64,000 nt of DNA, from positions 8,076,065-8,140,064 of the forward strand of contig OZ018416.1 in the NCBI GenBank assembly GCA_963969595.1, written 5' to 3'. The DNA comes from Neckera pumila (taxonomy: Eukaryota > Streptophyta > Bryopsida > Hypnales > Neckeraceae). Positions 1 to 11,418 of this stretch are shown here, one piece after another (positions within the stretch are counted from its first letter, which is position 1; every line of letters starts with the position of its first letter). Under the pieces are notes generated by a model. That model saw only the letters and a program-made list of their open reading frames with translations, ran no database searches and was not told where the DNA came from. The position numbers and the translations under genes are program-made.

Positions 1-1138
1 GCTTGAGCACCCAGCCACACTGACAAACAATCGCCCTGACCTACGATCAGGAACGCTATCCCCTCCATATAGCTACTTCTTTTTTTGTCCATGCGTGCCT
101 TGCACCGGATGGCTTCCACACTGCTTCCATGAGAGTTTGTGTACCAATATCTACTTGAGCTTTCCTTTCTTCCAACTCCTACACTTATAATTGGTCAATA
201 CCATATAACCTTCATCTTTGTTGCTCATTGCCTCACTTTCATTAACCAAATTCCAAGACCTTCCAAACAAAAAATGGCACTCTTGCTTTTATTTCAAATG
301 CCTCCATTGTGAAGGCCACAAATTGTCCAACTTGAAGGTCTTTGTTTGGTTCAAACACTAGAAATGGATCTTGCTCTTCTTTGCTACTCTTTATTGTAGT
401 GTTTATCTATTATAGTGTTTTGAAGACCAAAACTATTCCAAAATACTTGGACCTGAAAATCAAAGCTACAATCTTCATCTACATTTATTGTCAAACAAAT
501 CCAAATATAGGATGCTCAAAAAAATAAATTTATTCAAATAAAGTAGCAGCACCTATAACTGTCAAATTAAGGTTATTGAACATGATTATTATTAATAAAC
601 TTCTAGCAAATTATAGTATCCTATTAGCAAGAACAAAATGATGCCTATATACTTTCAAATGTGTTATTTGGATACTGAGAATAAGCTGTGATTTTTTAAA
701 GAGACGACTGCAAGTACACCTAATACCAACACTAGGGTCTGATATTCAAATGTAATACATCCTTGTAATCACATCTATTCACTTCTACAGGTTTTCCACA
801 ATTTTAGAGGTGATGGTTATGGGAGTTGCTACCTTACATCCTTCTAAAATATTGAGGTGAAAATTATTACAGATCACAAGGTCAATGCATCCAAATTTGA
901 AGATTTAGTTTTCCTAAGCCCTTGCCAAAGGGTTATTTTCCCGCTACAAAGCTTGAAAATGTGCACAACTACACCAACTCTTGCTTAGATACATTCTTTG
1001 CTTCTACAATCGACAATGAAGTCGTCCATTGCACCTTTTTAGGTCCACAACGTCCTTCCTTCTATACTAAACCATGGGATTCAAGGTTGGAAAGTGTTTC
1101 AAAGTCCACTACAAAATTCGATATTCGGATGAACATTG
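1..1138. other. AT-rich intergenic DNA, no gene recognised
   Basis: I see no convincing coding exon, RNA gene or terminal-repeat element here. The reading frame around 922-1150 lacks an ATG start and resembles nothing I know. The sequence is plain AT-rich spacer. Confidence 0.6.
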
Positions 1139-1600
1139 CTAATATCCAATGATTTCATGGACGAATGTACTTCTGTACGCTAACCGAACCCCAACGTGGC
1201 TGAACCCAGCATGGCACGTGACCTGGAACTGTTCTCCAGAACAAAGTGCAGTCCCGCCCTTCCAGAGTTCCAGGTCACGTGCCACGCTGGGTTCAGCCAC
1301 AATCCGGCCCTGCACGGCAAGCAATGCCGCATTTGCTATGCTGGGTACAGAGCTACAGACCCCCCCTGGCTTGCAGGTCCGTGCCGTTCCAAAAAACAGA
1401 TTAAAAAACTCTCATCTCTGGAGCTTCTAAACTTACATTAGTACAAAGGAAAGGGCTCTGGCCTATGGGGAAGCCCGTCGCCGTAATGAATGTAAAACGG
1501 CCCTATATTATTTATTATAAAAAAACTCCGACTCAGCACCGACACACTCAAACTGTGAGGACCGGTAACTGGCACAGGTCTACTCGTCGGTGGGTTTTTT
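1139..1600. other. GC-rich island with a hairpin
   Basis: Base composition shifts abruptly to GC-rich between about 1139 and 1600, inside AT-rich DNA. It holds the foldback at 1196-1300, further CACGG/GCAAGC inverted bits around 1310-1390, and a short stem (ACCGAC near 1539, GTCGGT near 1586) followed by a T run. The string AAAGGGCTCTGGCC near 1450 recurs near 26481. No long ATG-initiated frame fits a known protein. It may be a decayed mobile element or an imported fragment. Confidence 0.4.
1196..1300. repeat. Near-perfect 35-bp inverted repeat (hairpin)
   Basis: Positions 1196-1230 and 1266-1300 are reverse complements over 35 bp with one mismatch, separated by a 35-nt loop. Both arms carry a GGCACGTGACC G-box-like core. 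A transcript would fold into a stem of microRNA-precursor size. A foldback transposon remnant is the alternative. Confidence 0.75.
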
Positions 1601-1757
1601 TATGCACGAATTTTCTTTTGCCAATCGGCTACATCCAAAACAATAGCCAACATTTTTTTGTATGGGAGATTTTCATTTTGGGGGGTCATAAATAGCTAGA
1701 TTTTCAGATTTTTGTTGTATTGTTGTATTGTAAGACCTACAATCCAATTTTACCTAC

Positions 1758-1980
1758 ACAAAATAGTGAAATTAGGTTGTCTTTAATAATTAGGTTGCCT
1801 TACTTTAAGAAAGTTACTGGCTACAAATATTTGCATTTGTACATATGGAGGTTCATGAGTCCTAATTACAACAATACCTAATTCACAAGTAATGCATTCT
1901 TGTATAGTAACAGTAAATATTTTTATAGTGTCAAATGTCAAGAAATTAGTTAAGTGCAATCTAAATTCACTATTTTATGG
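1758..1980. mobile_element. Short copy of the ACAAAATAG inverted-repeat element
   Basis: It starts ACAAAATAGTGAAATTAGG (1758) and ends with the imperfect inverse (about 1956-1978, GCAATCTAAATTCACTATTTTAT). Both termini match the longer element at 4597-5382, including the subterminal AGAAATTAGT near the right end. At about 223 bp with no coding capacity it is a MITE, probably an internally deleted derivative of the longer copy. Confidence 0.6.
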
Positions 1981-3371
1981 TATCACCTAGTTTCAATATA
2001 AATATCACCAAATGTCTCCCAAGTATCACATTTGTATTGAAGAAACAATTAGCTACCTCTCAAAAATGGTAAAAACAACACCAGAAGTATTTTACAACCA
2101 AGTTGAGAGCAATTTTTTCCTACAAAACACTTGATTTCTCAATGATTGTAATTGTGAAAGGACAAGACCTATCACCAAGGTGCTTTGCTAGAAATGATTT
2201 GATTTATGGACCAATAGGTGCATTCTTCATCTCTATAGTAATCTTGAAAGTCATCCATTGACCATTTTGGGTTGTTGTTGTGTTTAAAGTAGAAATACCT
2301 AGTCCATTCATTTTAAGCTGGTGTATATTGATGGAGTCAAAAATCACAATTAGGTGTTCTTTACGCCTTGTACACAAACAAAAATCAATAATATTCAAGA
2401 AAAATAATTTAATTTGGAGAGTTTTTGTACGTTTTTTTCTAAAATTCCAAAGTGAGAAATGGAAAAAACTTCAAAGTGTTCAAGTGTTACTTTACAACCA
2501 TGAAGCGCCATTTGCAAAGTAGGAACCATTCAAAACCGAAATAGTTTGAGGTAATATTGGTGACACTACAATAGACACATATGTGATAGAAATAGGGGGT
2601 GAAGAATATAACTACCTTATAGGGTTAAGCATTTGTTTGTGAAATTGTCAAATTTGCAGATTGATCAAACAAACTATTTTTGTTGTTAAATGTAACTCAG
2701 GAGCAAGGCTTTTTTTCATTTTTTGTGAAGTGCAAAAGTGTCAATATAAAATGTTATTAGTGGTACTCTAAATTTTAACATTCCTCAACATAGTGGATCG
2801 AAATATCACATTAACACATATCACATACCCATAATTCTATTTTCAACTACAATTTGGCGGTTTCATCCAAGATTTTAAAATTTGAAGTTCTTCTAGCCAA
2901 AAAAAGTCCCCGCTTTGTTGTCATTGTTTAACCAAATTATTTATTTCTGGTGCAATCTGGGACTAATAAAAAAAACATAAAAAAAAAGCTCTTCTCACTC
3001 ACTTGACGAGAGGAGTGAGTGAGTATGGTTGAGGGTCGAAGGATTGAATTACTCTGCAACCACGAGCAATGGGACACTTTGTGCAGGCTTTGGATTATCA
3101 TTGAATTGGCTGACATCCTACCAGGCAGGAGTCGGCTGGGGTTTGTTGTATTAAATTTTAATCCACTCCTATCCAAAATAATATCTCTGTCATTTGTGTA
3201 AAATAAGAAAATAAAAACAAAAACAAAAAGCTGACATTTAATCGGCCGGTTTGAAAAATCTGATATTCTGCATGAGAATGTATGTATTTGCAGTTACATT
3301 TGAAAATTCACTTTACTATTGCAAAATTTTGCAACAAAGAGGGAGAACGCAATGCCTAACATTGTTAACCC
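1981..3371. other. Intergenic AT-rich stretch with one dispersed-repeat fragment
   Basis: It contains the dispersed repeat at 2158-2270, listed separately. Around 2947-3200 a block of more balanced composition has short open frames on both strands that match nothing I recognise. No gene is supported. Confidence 0.5.
2158..2270 (+). repeat. Dispersed repeat, copy 1 (CACCAAGGT family)
   Basis: The stretch running from ACCTATCACCAAGG through GACCAATAGGTGCA to CTATAGTAATC recurs at 29150-29335 on the same strand and at 31515-31614 in reverse. It carries no long frame and no terminal inverted repeat that I can define. Confidence 0.6.
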
Positions 3372-3375
3372 TTAA

Positions 3376-4239
3376 CCCCTAAAGGACCAAGGCCATTTTT
3401 CTACCAAAAAACACTCAAAATTGTCATTTCTATAGCAAAGAGTAAAAGAAATTGAATCTTATACCTAACTAGTATGACAATTTGACCGCATAGATTGCAA
3501 GATATCTAAGTTTAAAGTGAAAAAAAAAAAAAAATTCAGCACATTGCGGGACTAGATTTTATGACTTTGAACATTTTTAACTTAAATTTTTTGCACTACA
3601 GAGTTTGAGCTTTTAATCTTTATAGTGGAGAATTGAGTTGAGAATCTAGGGGAAAAAAAAATCCAAAAAAACATAATTTTCATTATTAAAGAAACTGTTA
3701 AATAGAAGTAGGTATGAGATAGAAGGAAAATCTAAAATATTAATGTCTTTTATATGGAATTAAAAACACTAATTCCAATGGTGAGATTGTTCTAGCAAAA
3801 AAACTAAACCTCATGGAGTTTATTTTTTTGAAAAATTGTAACAATTGCGTTTAGAAATGAATCCTATAAGTTATTTTTTTCAGGAAGATTCTCTAAGTGC
3901 CCAAAAAACAAGATTGTCCATAACTTTCTCAGGACAAATCCAAATGAAATGAATCAAAGCTTCTCATAGATGGATAAAAATATAATCTATGAGAAAAAAA
4001 ATTTAAGAAAAAAAAAAAAAATTACAAATTTTTTTTTGCTGCCCCACGTCCCCTGTTTTGAGCTTATTTGGGCATAACTTTTTTTCCCGGGCACCAATTG
4101 AAAAAATAAAATATCCCCACAAAGCTTAGCAGTTTTTCTATCTTCAAAAAAATTTCAAAAAAGCATGACAAAAATTCAGCCTATAGGTACCTGCCCAAAA
4201 TCCCATTTGTCCTCCGAAGGGACAATGGTCCTTTAGGGG
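3376..4239 (+). mobile_element. TTAA-flanked MITE, copy 1 (piggyBac-like ends)
   Basis: The element is 864 bp. It begins CCCCTAAAGGACCA and ends TGGTCCTTTAGGGG, a perfect 14-bp terminal inverted repeat. It is directly flanked by TTAA on the left (3372-3375) and right (4240-4243). It contains no transposase frame. The internal TTCCAATGGTGAGATTGTT block is shared with the copies near 10.2, 19.1 and 23.8 kb. TTAA duplication plus termini starting CC(C/T) are known hallmarks of the piggyBac superfamily; assigning these copies to it is inference. Confidence 0.8.
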
Positions 4240-4249
4240 TTAAAGGACG

Positions 4250-4440
4250 AGGAGGGTGATCCTTGAAATCATCCCTTTTCATTATCGTTTGAATCATTGG
4301 CTTAAGAATTAGCAAAAACACTCATTGGAAGTCAAACTACTGCAGAAAACCTCCCTTTTTACAACAAAATTCCAAAGATGAAAAGTTGCATCTATGTCCT
4401 ACACAAGAAATTCCCTGTCATTTGTTGATAGGGCCTCTCA
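4250..4440 (+). repeat. Dispersed repeat shared with 48.94-49.15 kb
   Basis: The stretch with ATTGGAAGTCAAACTACT, CTCCCTTTTTACAACAAA and CCCTGTCATTTGTTGAT has a diverged direct counterpart at about 49005-49125 (ATTGGAAGTCAAGCTACT, CTCCCCTTTTCACAACAAA, CTCTGTCATCCATC). No terminal repeats or coding capacity are visible. Confidence 0.45.
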
Positions 4441-4596
4441 TATGTATAACTAAAGTACTTTCTAAGTATCCTAGAAATTATATATCTATTGCCCTGGTCA
4501 AAGAATTAATTGTATTATATGCATGTTATATAAGATTTTAGTTGATTGTAGATTTTAGAAGAAGACTTTTTTAGCAAGGGGGCCTTGCATGCTCTA

Positions 4597-5382
4597 TACA
4601 AAATAGTGCAATTAGGTTGCCTTGTCAATTAGGCTGCCTTACCTTAGAGGTAAATTACCTCACGGATCAATGCTTGTCCATATGGAGGCACATGCAACTC
4701 TCTACACCTTCAACTATTGCACTAAATCTATGCTATACTTATGGCTCTGGATTGAATGCATCATTGTACAATGGCCTACCACAAAAATACGTGATTTCAC
4801 CTTCAGCTTTGAAGAGAAATAGCTCTTTATTGAAATTAGTTTTTTGCAAACAAATTGTACCATCACGCTCTCAGCTAACAAGGTGGTTATAGTAAGAAAG
4901 GAAAATGCAAAAATCTAATTACAACAAAGAGTTATTTATTTTCAAACTAAAGGCAAAATTTTGTCAAAACGGAAATCTTTTTAGAGGGAATTTTGAATTT
5001 TTTTGGAGATGTTTGTTGAAGAAAATATGTGCATATAGAGGTTTCTTATATATCTCCGCAATTGAATTAAAAAAGTTCATTGCCAATGTTCTTCAATGAA
5101 TTTTCATGTAAAACCATGAAAACTAATTTAAAAGTCACCAAAAATGGATTTTTTGTTTTTCAAAATTGAAATTTGGTATGGTTGATTGGAATTGCATAAG
5201 ATACCAAAGTGAATTATGCAAAACAAAAAATGTCAATTTTGTTTTACATTATGCAAAGAAAACTGATTTCCCAAACTGCCATCACTTATCTTTTTGGTAG
5301 GCCACTATACAATAGTAGTGAATATGTATAGTGCGGATTGTCGAGAAATTAGTGTGGGGCAACCTAATTTCATTATTTTGTG
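4597..5382. mobile_element. Long-inverted-repeat element, ACAAAATAG family
   Basis: Left end (4597-4621) and right end (5358-5382) are inverted copies (ACAAAATAGTGCAATTAGG against the inverse of CCTAATTTCATTATTTTGT). The pairing continues inward: TACAATGGCCTACCACAAAA near 4768 is inverse to TTTTTGGTAGGCCACTATA near 5290. The arms are therefore long and diverged. No transposase is recognised inside, so it is non-autonomous. Confidence 0.6.
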
Positions 5383-5841
5383 TAGTCAAAAGAGTAAAGA
5401 ATATGACTTTCATAGGAGGTTTTGTACCAAGGTCAATAAAGACTTCAATTCATCTAATAGAATTCACATTTGAAATCATTTATTATGGTTTTGTGATGTT
5501 GTCAACAAGATGTAGTCCTTATAGAAACAATTGTCCATAAATCCAAATTGTGTTTTAAAATTTATAAATTTCATGATTGTTAAAATCTATGAAACAAGGA
5601 AAGAAGTAGACCGTAAACTCTAAACTTTGAAACTAGGAATCAAGTATTGTATGCAGTACATTTTTGGTTGCCGTGGGGTGCATATTGGTTTTGTGGCGTT
5701 CCAACCTAAGGTGTGAAAGTTATTGAATTTCAAAAAATTTATAAGTTAGAAAATTAGAAAATTGTTTTTACTTTTGTTTTGGTTGTGGCAACGGCACAGG
5801 GCACACTAGTGTTGTATGAAAAGAAGAGGTCTTGCATACAG

Positions 5842-6267
5842 TAAGGTAAAAACACCTATACCCAACCAGGGTCTGAAATCCAACCTGTAGCATGCACATA
5901 TTTCCAACCAAAGCTAGAACAGGTTTGCAACCGAAGATTGGAATGCTTTTTTTCTCCTTTTCATTGTTGGAACTAAGAATGTCATGACACATGTCCTAAA
6001 GTGTTATAAAGTATGCAGAAAGTAATGAGTGGGAAAATAGTCTCTTGATTGATCGGAATTGGAAGACTATAAACATCAGGTATGGGTTCGGACTACTTTT
6101 TGGCTTCCAAATATCACAGTAATTTCAGTTTTGGGAATAAAATTACCAAAAAATTACAGTCCCCATATTTCCCATCTTCCTACTTGGGAAAAATTTGCAT
6201 TGCTTCATACTGTTCATGATCTGTTTCAAAATTGCTTAAATGATTGGGTATGGGTGCAGTTACCTTA
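5842..6267. mobile_element. TA-flanked MITE with AGGTA ends, copy 1
   Basis: It starts TAAGGTA and ends TACCTTA. The interior is homologous end to end to the element at 26569-26970: shared ATTGGAAGACT, CACTTTTTGGCT-like, GGAATAAAATTA and CATCTTCCTAC strings in the same order. About 426 bp, no coding capacity. TA flanks suggest Tc1/mariner-type mobilisation, but the inverted repeats are short. Confidence 0.55.
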
Positions 6268-6649
6268 GTTTGACATTCAATGAGTGCTCTTCTTCGGTGT
6301 TTTGAAGCAAATGATTCAGTACCAAAAAAGGATGTGCTGTGGTCGGTACACGCGGTCAACTTTGACGTGATCAATAACTTCAGTAGTGATGCAGCACTGC
6401 TTGGCAATTGCATTCCGAGTTGCTCATTGACAAGATCAGAAAACTGAGGTCCTGGTCAGCAAATCCCAAAACTGGCTAAATTTTGCTCGGTTTCTACTTA
6501 ATTTTTTCATGCCCTCAATGTAAATTCAAAAAAAAAATTCCGAAAATGAACATTTTGCTAAAGACCTTGAACCTGTTATGAGATCGTTGGTCTTGGTAAA
6601 GTTGTCAATTTGTAACAAAACCAACACCCTATGCACAGCCTCACCAATT

Positions 6650-6760
6650 TAAAAGCATTAGAGGACATTGGAGGCCTCTAAAAGACCGTTTCAGGCCCGT
6701 TACCAATGCTGTCCCGATTTTGTGCACAGCCAATACGGGCTGTCAGATTTAGTCTGTTCA
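6650..6760 (-). repeat. Fragment related to the element at 40.60-40.83 kb
   Basis: GCATTAGAGGACATTGGAGG, ACCGTTTCAGGCC and ATACGGGCTGTCAGA occur here in reverse orientation and the same relative order as in the right half of the small element at 40600-40832. It is a partial copy with no complete ends. Confidence 0.5.
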
Positions 6761-6779
6761 AAATGTAGGCTTTTGTAGC

Positions 6780-7456
6780 CCTTCTAAGACGTGAAATTTT
6801 GTCTTTCAACATTTTTAGAAAAAAACTTGTACAACCTATAACTTGTGAATTTTATACAATATGTTGGAAAATGGGTTGAAAACATATGCAAATTTTTTTT
6901 ACGGGAAAGACATTTTTGAATTCATATAAAAAAAATTTGTAAAGTAAAAGGTGTTACTGAAAGATAAAACTAAAATGCTAAAAACGTTTGGAAAAACTTG
7001 AAAATTGTTAATTCCAATGGTGACAATGTTCTAGTTTACAATTGATATCTTTTATGTTGATTTTTAATTGAATTTTTAAAATTGAGAGCAAAAGACAACT
7101 TTATATGCTTATTCTACCTTCATTGCCCACAAAATAAAGCTCATCATAACTTTTACCTCATCATTTGGAATTGAATGGTTCAATTTATTTGAATAATCAT
7201 CAATCTATACAATCTCCAAAAAATGATTTCTATTTTTTTAAATAATTTTTTGCTACCTAGTTTGACATTGAAATAAGAAAAAAACTTCAAACTTTTGCAA
7301 TATTTATCATAATGACGTGAAACAAAGTTTCACACGTAGATTATGATGAGTAACATCCATCCTAAAAATTTCATGCAAAACCTCCGAATTATGAAGTCAA
7401 AAGAGCTTGCCATAGTTCTCAAAAAGCCCTAAGTGGGCTCCTTGGTCCTTTAGGAG
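6780..7456 (+). mobile_element. TTAA-family element, left end not found
   Basis: The interior (TTAATTCCAATGGTGACAATGTT near 7009) and right end (CTTGGTCCTTTAGGAG, then TTAA at 7457-7460) match the TTAA-flanked family. The left terminus is not identifiable, so the start is approximate. The right TTAA also serves as the left TTAA of the next element. Confidence 0.5.
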
Positions 7457-7460
7457 TTAA

Positions 7461-8605
7461 TCCCATAAGGACTAGACGTACAAATTTCAGATAATGAATG
7501 AAAGCAAACACTTCCCAAGCACACAAAAATTCATTTTTTTGTCCATTATTTTGTTAAGATTGTTGTGTTGGTTCTTTAATAATTGTATGGTATAGATTTT
7601 GAAGATCTTAATTTGCAAATAGTATACAATTCAAAGTGTATTGGTAGGTTTGGCCTAAAAAAATAAACTTTTTAGTTCAAAAAATGACCCTCCAAGTATG
7701 ACTTGAATAAAAAAGCAAAATAAAAATCTCCAAAAAGCACAAATTTTGACTAGAATTTAACATTTTGAATTTAGTTCCTAAAGGACCAAGCATATTTTGG
7801 GCACAAATTGTGAAAAACTACCAACATTTACGCCAATGAGAGAAAATGAAAAAGATAATTTCTTTCAAACTTCAACCATACCAATTTGTACAAGAATTTT
7901 CCTTCAAAATACTATTTCCAATTTGACCACACAAATTGAAAGACTACAACATTTGAAGTTAGAAGAAGAAAAAAAATTCTGACCTTGTCCGACATGATTA
8001 GCCCCGGGACTAGCAGACTTTAAGTCCTTCTAAAGTGAGATTTTACACTATACATGGTTATTTTTTGGACATTTTCTTTTTGTATCATGTAATTTCATCC
8101 TTGCCAAATTTCAAAATTATAAAAAGGATTTTGCACATATTGCCCAAAGCTGCCCGGCTTGCCCCCGAAGTTCAAGGTAGCATAATTTTTTGTCTAGGCA
8201 TCTAATTGGAAAAAAAATTATATTTCCACTAAAGGGGTGCATGTACACGCCTTATATTAGAATTTAAAGAATAGTCGTTAAAAAATGACTTCATCCGCAC
8301 CTATCCAAGATCACTTGTATACGTTCAATAGTCATTTGGTCCTTCAAGAGTTAAAGGAAAATGAATCTTTTGAAAATCTCAAATTACATCCTATATACAA
8401 TTGATATTAAAAGGAATTTCTTTATTTTGGCTTCAAATTTTATTGAAAAATATTTGTTTGAGTACTTGTTGATGTAGTTGTATGGATATGATCTATGGAT
8501 CATATTTTACAACTTTTGTTTGAAAGTCATCATTAAATTATACTTGTAAGTTGCATTTTATAATACATCTTTATAATTTGGGAAATTTGGACTACCCTTT
8601 GGTCC
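7461..8605 (+). mobile_element. Second TTAA-flanked element, interrupted by a nested one
   Basis: Bounded by TTAA at 7457-7460 and 8606-8609. Its left part (about 7480-7770) and right part (about 8355-8605) are homologous, in order, to the two halves of the intact copy at 20538-21060. Between them lies an unrelated insert (about 7775-8350). It has no coding capacity. Left end TCCCATAAGGAC, right end TTTGGTCC. Confidence 0.65.
7775..8350 (+). mobile_element. Nested TTAA-family MITE
   Basis: Starts TTCCTAAAGGACCAAG and ends TTGGTCCTTCAAGAG, flanked by TTAG (7771-7774, a decayed TTAA) and TTAA (8351-8354). The host sequence on each side joins at a single TTAA in the uninterrupted paralogue near 20844, so the insertion and its 4-bp duplication can be read directly. 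576 bp, non-coding. Confidence 0.75.
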
Positions 8606-8609
8606 TTAA

Positions 8610-9537
8610 CCCCTAAAGTTCCATGACTATGTTTTCACCGAAAAATGCTCAAAAACTGCCATTTTTATTACAAGTATCCAATTTTAGAAAAAAAAACTTT
8701 TTTTGACAATTGTAACCGTAGGATCTTATAGTATGTTGACTGGAAAACATATGGTAAAAATTTCACAAATGTCCGCCACAAGGATTGCAGGATATAAGCA
8801 TTCAAATTCACTGAAACCATTATTTTGGCCTAGCGAAAAACAGGACAGCAGCACTTCACAAGTTCAATTTTTGATGAAAAATGTCCAAAATGATGGTGCT
8901 TCTTTGGATTCCTTTACCTGGATAAGTTGGCTACATTCATGAAAAATTTCACTTCATCTGGAATCGTACAACATATAGGAAAAAAATAGTAAGTAGATAG
9001 TAGTCGAGAATGGTTCAAAATACTAAATTGTCAAGAATTTAATTATGAAATTGAAAAAAGCTAATTCCAATGGCTGCAATGTTATAACAAATAATCTACA
9101 TCCTATGATTTTATTTTTTCCAAAAAATTGAAAATTGAGTAAGATAAAGGACTTCAAAGTTTATTTTAGAATAGAAAATCCATAACTGTTTGCAAACTCT
9201 AAAAATCTTCATAACTTTTGACTCATTGATCAAAATGGGATGATTCAAAGCTATTTTACGTATATATAACTCTAAAAAAACAATTTCAAACTTTTGTTCT
9301 TGAAAAAAGTGACTATTTTTTATCTTCTCAGATTGTCCAATTACAAAAAAAAAATAACATATTAGGCCATAACTTTTGACTCACATTTCCAAATTTCATG
9401 GAATTTAGTGCATATGAAATATATTCCACACGTCCACCTTCTATTAAAATTTCAATCTAAAATATAGAAATCTCTAGTCACACGTACCTGCCCAAAATTT
9501 CTATACAACCCAAAAATGCATGCCGGTCCTTTAGGGG
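8610..9537 (+). mobile_element. TTAA-flanked MITE, copy 2
   Basis: 928 bp between TTAA at 8606-8609 and 9538-9541. Starts CCCCTAAAGTTCC and ends GGTCCTTTAGGGG. The left TTAA is shared with the right end of the preceding element. The interior includes CTAATTCCAATGGCTGCAAT, equivalent to the block in the other copies. Confidence 0.75.
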
Positions 9538-9541
9538 TTAA

Positions 9542-10175
9542 GAGAGCATCTCATTAGTTAGACTCGTTGTCATGGGTCTCAAAGCTTATAATAGTCCATT
9601 TAGGAAGACTTTCTACTATTGATTTGAATTCGAATTTGGAATAGGATACCATGATTTAGTTATAAGGGATTCCATTTGTTTATACTAGGAAATTGGTATG
9701 CAAGATTGTTATTGTCATCATCTTCTTTAGTTTGTAAATATGACTTGAGAAAATGTATAGGGCCTTTATATGGTGTTTGTTTTAGAGAGAACCAATTATC
9801 TTTATGTAGATAGAAAAACATTGTATGTGTGTGTTCATAATCTTGTGTAGGTAGGGAATATTGAGTATGTTTTGAAGAACTGAAAGTATAGAGGAGTGTT
9901 CTACTTTTCCAAGTACATTATATATGCTGTAAGTTGATAAAGCTATCTAAATCCTAGATGCAAGTGGATTTTCTTGTGGGGGTATAAGAGAACCATCTAA
10001 GTAGTAGAAAAATAAGGGGAAAATCCTAGGGGGAGAGTGGATGTTGCATGTTGGAAGGAATGAGGTTTTGAATGTTGTTTGAATGAATTGTAGAGGGAAG
10101 AGGGTTTTGTTCCAAATATTACATTTATTTGGGGTACTTGTATGATTGTGAGGGGATTTTGTGAAGACAAGGTGT
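9542..10175. other. Spacer between two TTAA-flanked elements
   Basis: A unique-looking AT-rich stretch with no gene, no terminal repeats and no similarity to other parts of the window that I could see. Confidence 0.5.
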
Positions 10176-10179
10176 TTAA

Positions 10180-11100
10180 CCCCTAAGGACCAAGGTCTTT
10201 TTCTACCCAAAAACACTGAAAACTGCCATTTCTATAGCAAGAATAGAAAAAAAACTAATGTTTTTTTTTCATATCTAACTGTAGGATCTTACACCTAACT
10301 GGTATAAAAACGTGTGGAAAACATTTCAGCACTTTTGACCGCATAGAGTGCAAGATAGTTGCGTTTAAAGTAAAAATAACAAGTTTTTCAGCACATAGCG
10401 GGACTAGATTTTTTGACTTTGAACATTTTTGACTTAAATTTTTTGCACTATAGAGTTTTGAGCTTTAAATCTTTATAGTGGAGAATTGAGTTGAGACTCT
10501 AAGGAATAAAAAAAAATTCAAAAAAACTTAATTTTCATTCTTAAGAAAATTACTAAGTAGAAGTAGGTACGAGATAGAAAGAAAATCTAAAACATTAAAA
10601 TCTTTTAGATGGAAATTAAATGCACTAATCCCAATGGTGAGATTATTTTAGCAAGTAAACTCAAGCATGCAAAAAAAAAAAACTCTGAAAAATTGCAAAA
10701 ATTGCATTCAAAAATGAATCCTACAAGTTATTTTTTTCAAAAAGATGCTCTAACTACCCAAAAAACAAGAATGTCCATAACTTCCTCATAACAAATCCAA
10801 ATGAAATGGATCAAAGCTCTCTAGATAGACAAAAACATAATCTATGAGAAAAGAAATTCAAAAAAAAAATACAATTTTTTTGCAAATTTTTTTTGCTGCC
10901 CCTTGTCCCCTGTTTTGAAAGCTTATTTGGTCACAACACTGGTTCCCGGGCATTGATTGTGAAAAAAATTATATTCCCACAAAGTTGATAAGATCTTCTA
11001 TCTTCAAGAAAAATTTCAAAAAATCACAACAAAAATTCAACCCGTAGGTACTTGCTCGAAATCCCATTTGTCCTCTGAAGGGACAACGGTCCTTTAGGGA
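10180..11100 (+). mobile_element. TTAA-flanked MITE, copy 3
   Basis: 921 bp between TTAA at 10176-10179 and 11101-11104. Starts CCCCTAAGGACCAAGG and ends CGGTCCTTTAGGGA. The interior closely follows the copy at 3376-4239, including TGCCCCTTGTCCCCTGTTTTG near 10897 and ATCCCATTTGTCCTCTGAAG near 11061. Confidence 0.8.
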
Positions 11101-11418
11101 TTAACGTGTATGTAATTCTATTGATGTGTTATGAATGGATTATTTCCTAGTACTCAGGGTTTATGGTATACCAAAGTATATGGAATGTTAGTTTTTTGGA
11201 GAGTTTTGGATCTTGTGTTAAGTGGTTGGTGGACATGTCACATATTATAGTATCTGCTTGGAAGTTGGCTATGACCAGTGTATGTTTGAAATTGGAGATT
11301 GGTTCAGTATTGTTGAAATATACATACCAATCATAAGTAGGGGACAAGTTTCCATCTATCCCAAGGACAATTTGGAACTTGCACAATGTTCACATTCATA
11401 CTATTCATACTACTAAAA

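Noticed and set aside
1441..1600. Stem followed by T run resembling a bacterial terminator
   Set aside because: The setting is nuclear plant DNA; a rho-independent terminator has no meaning here and the stem is short.
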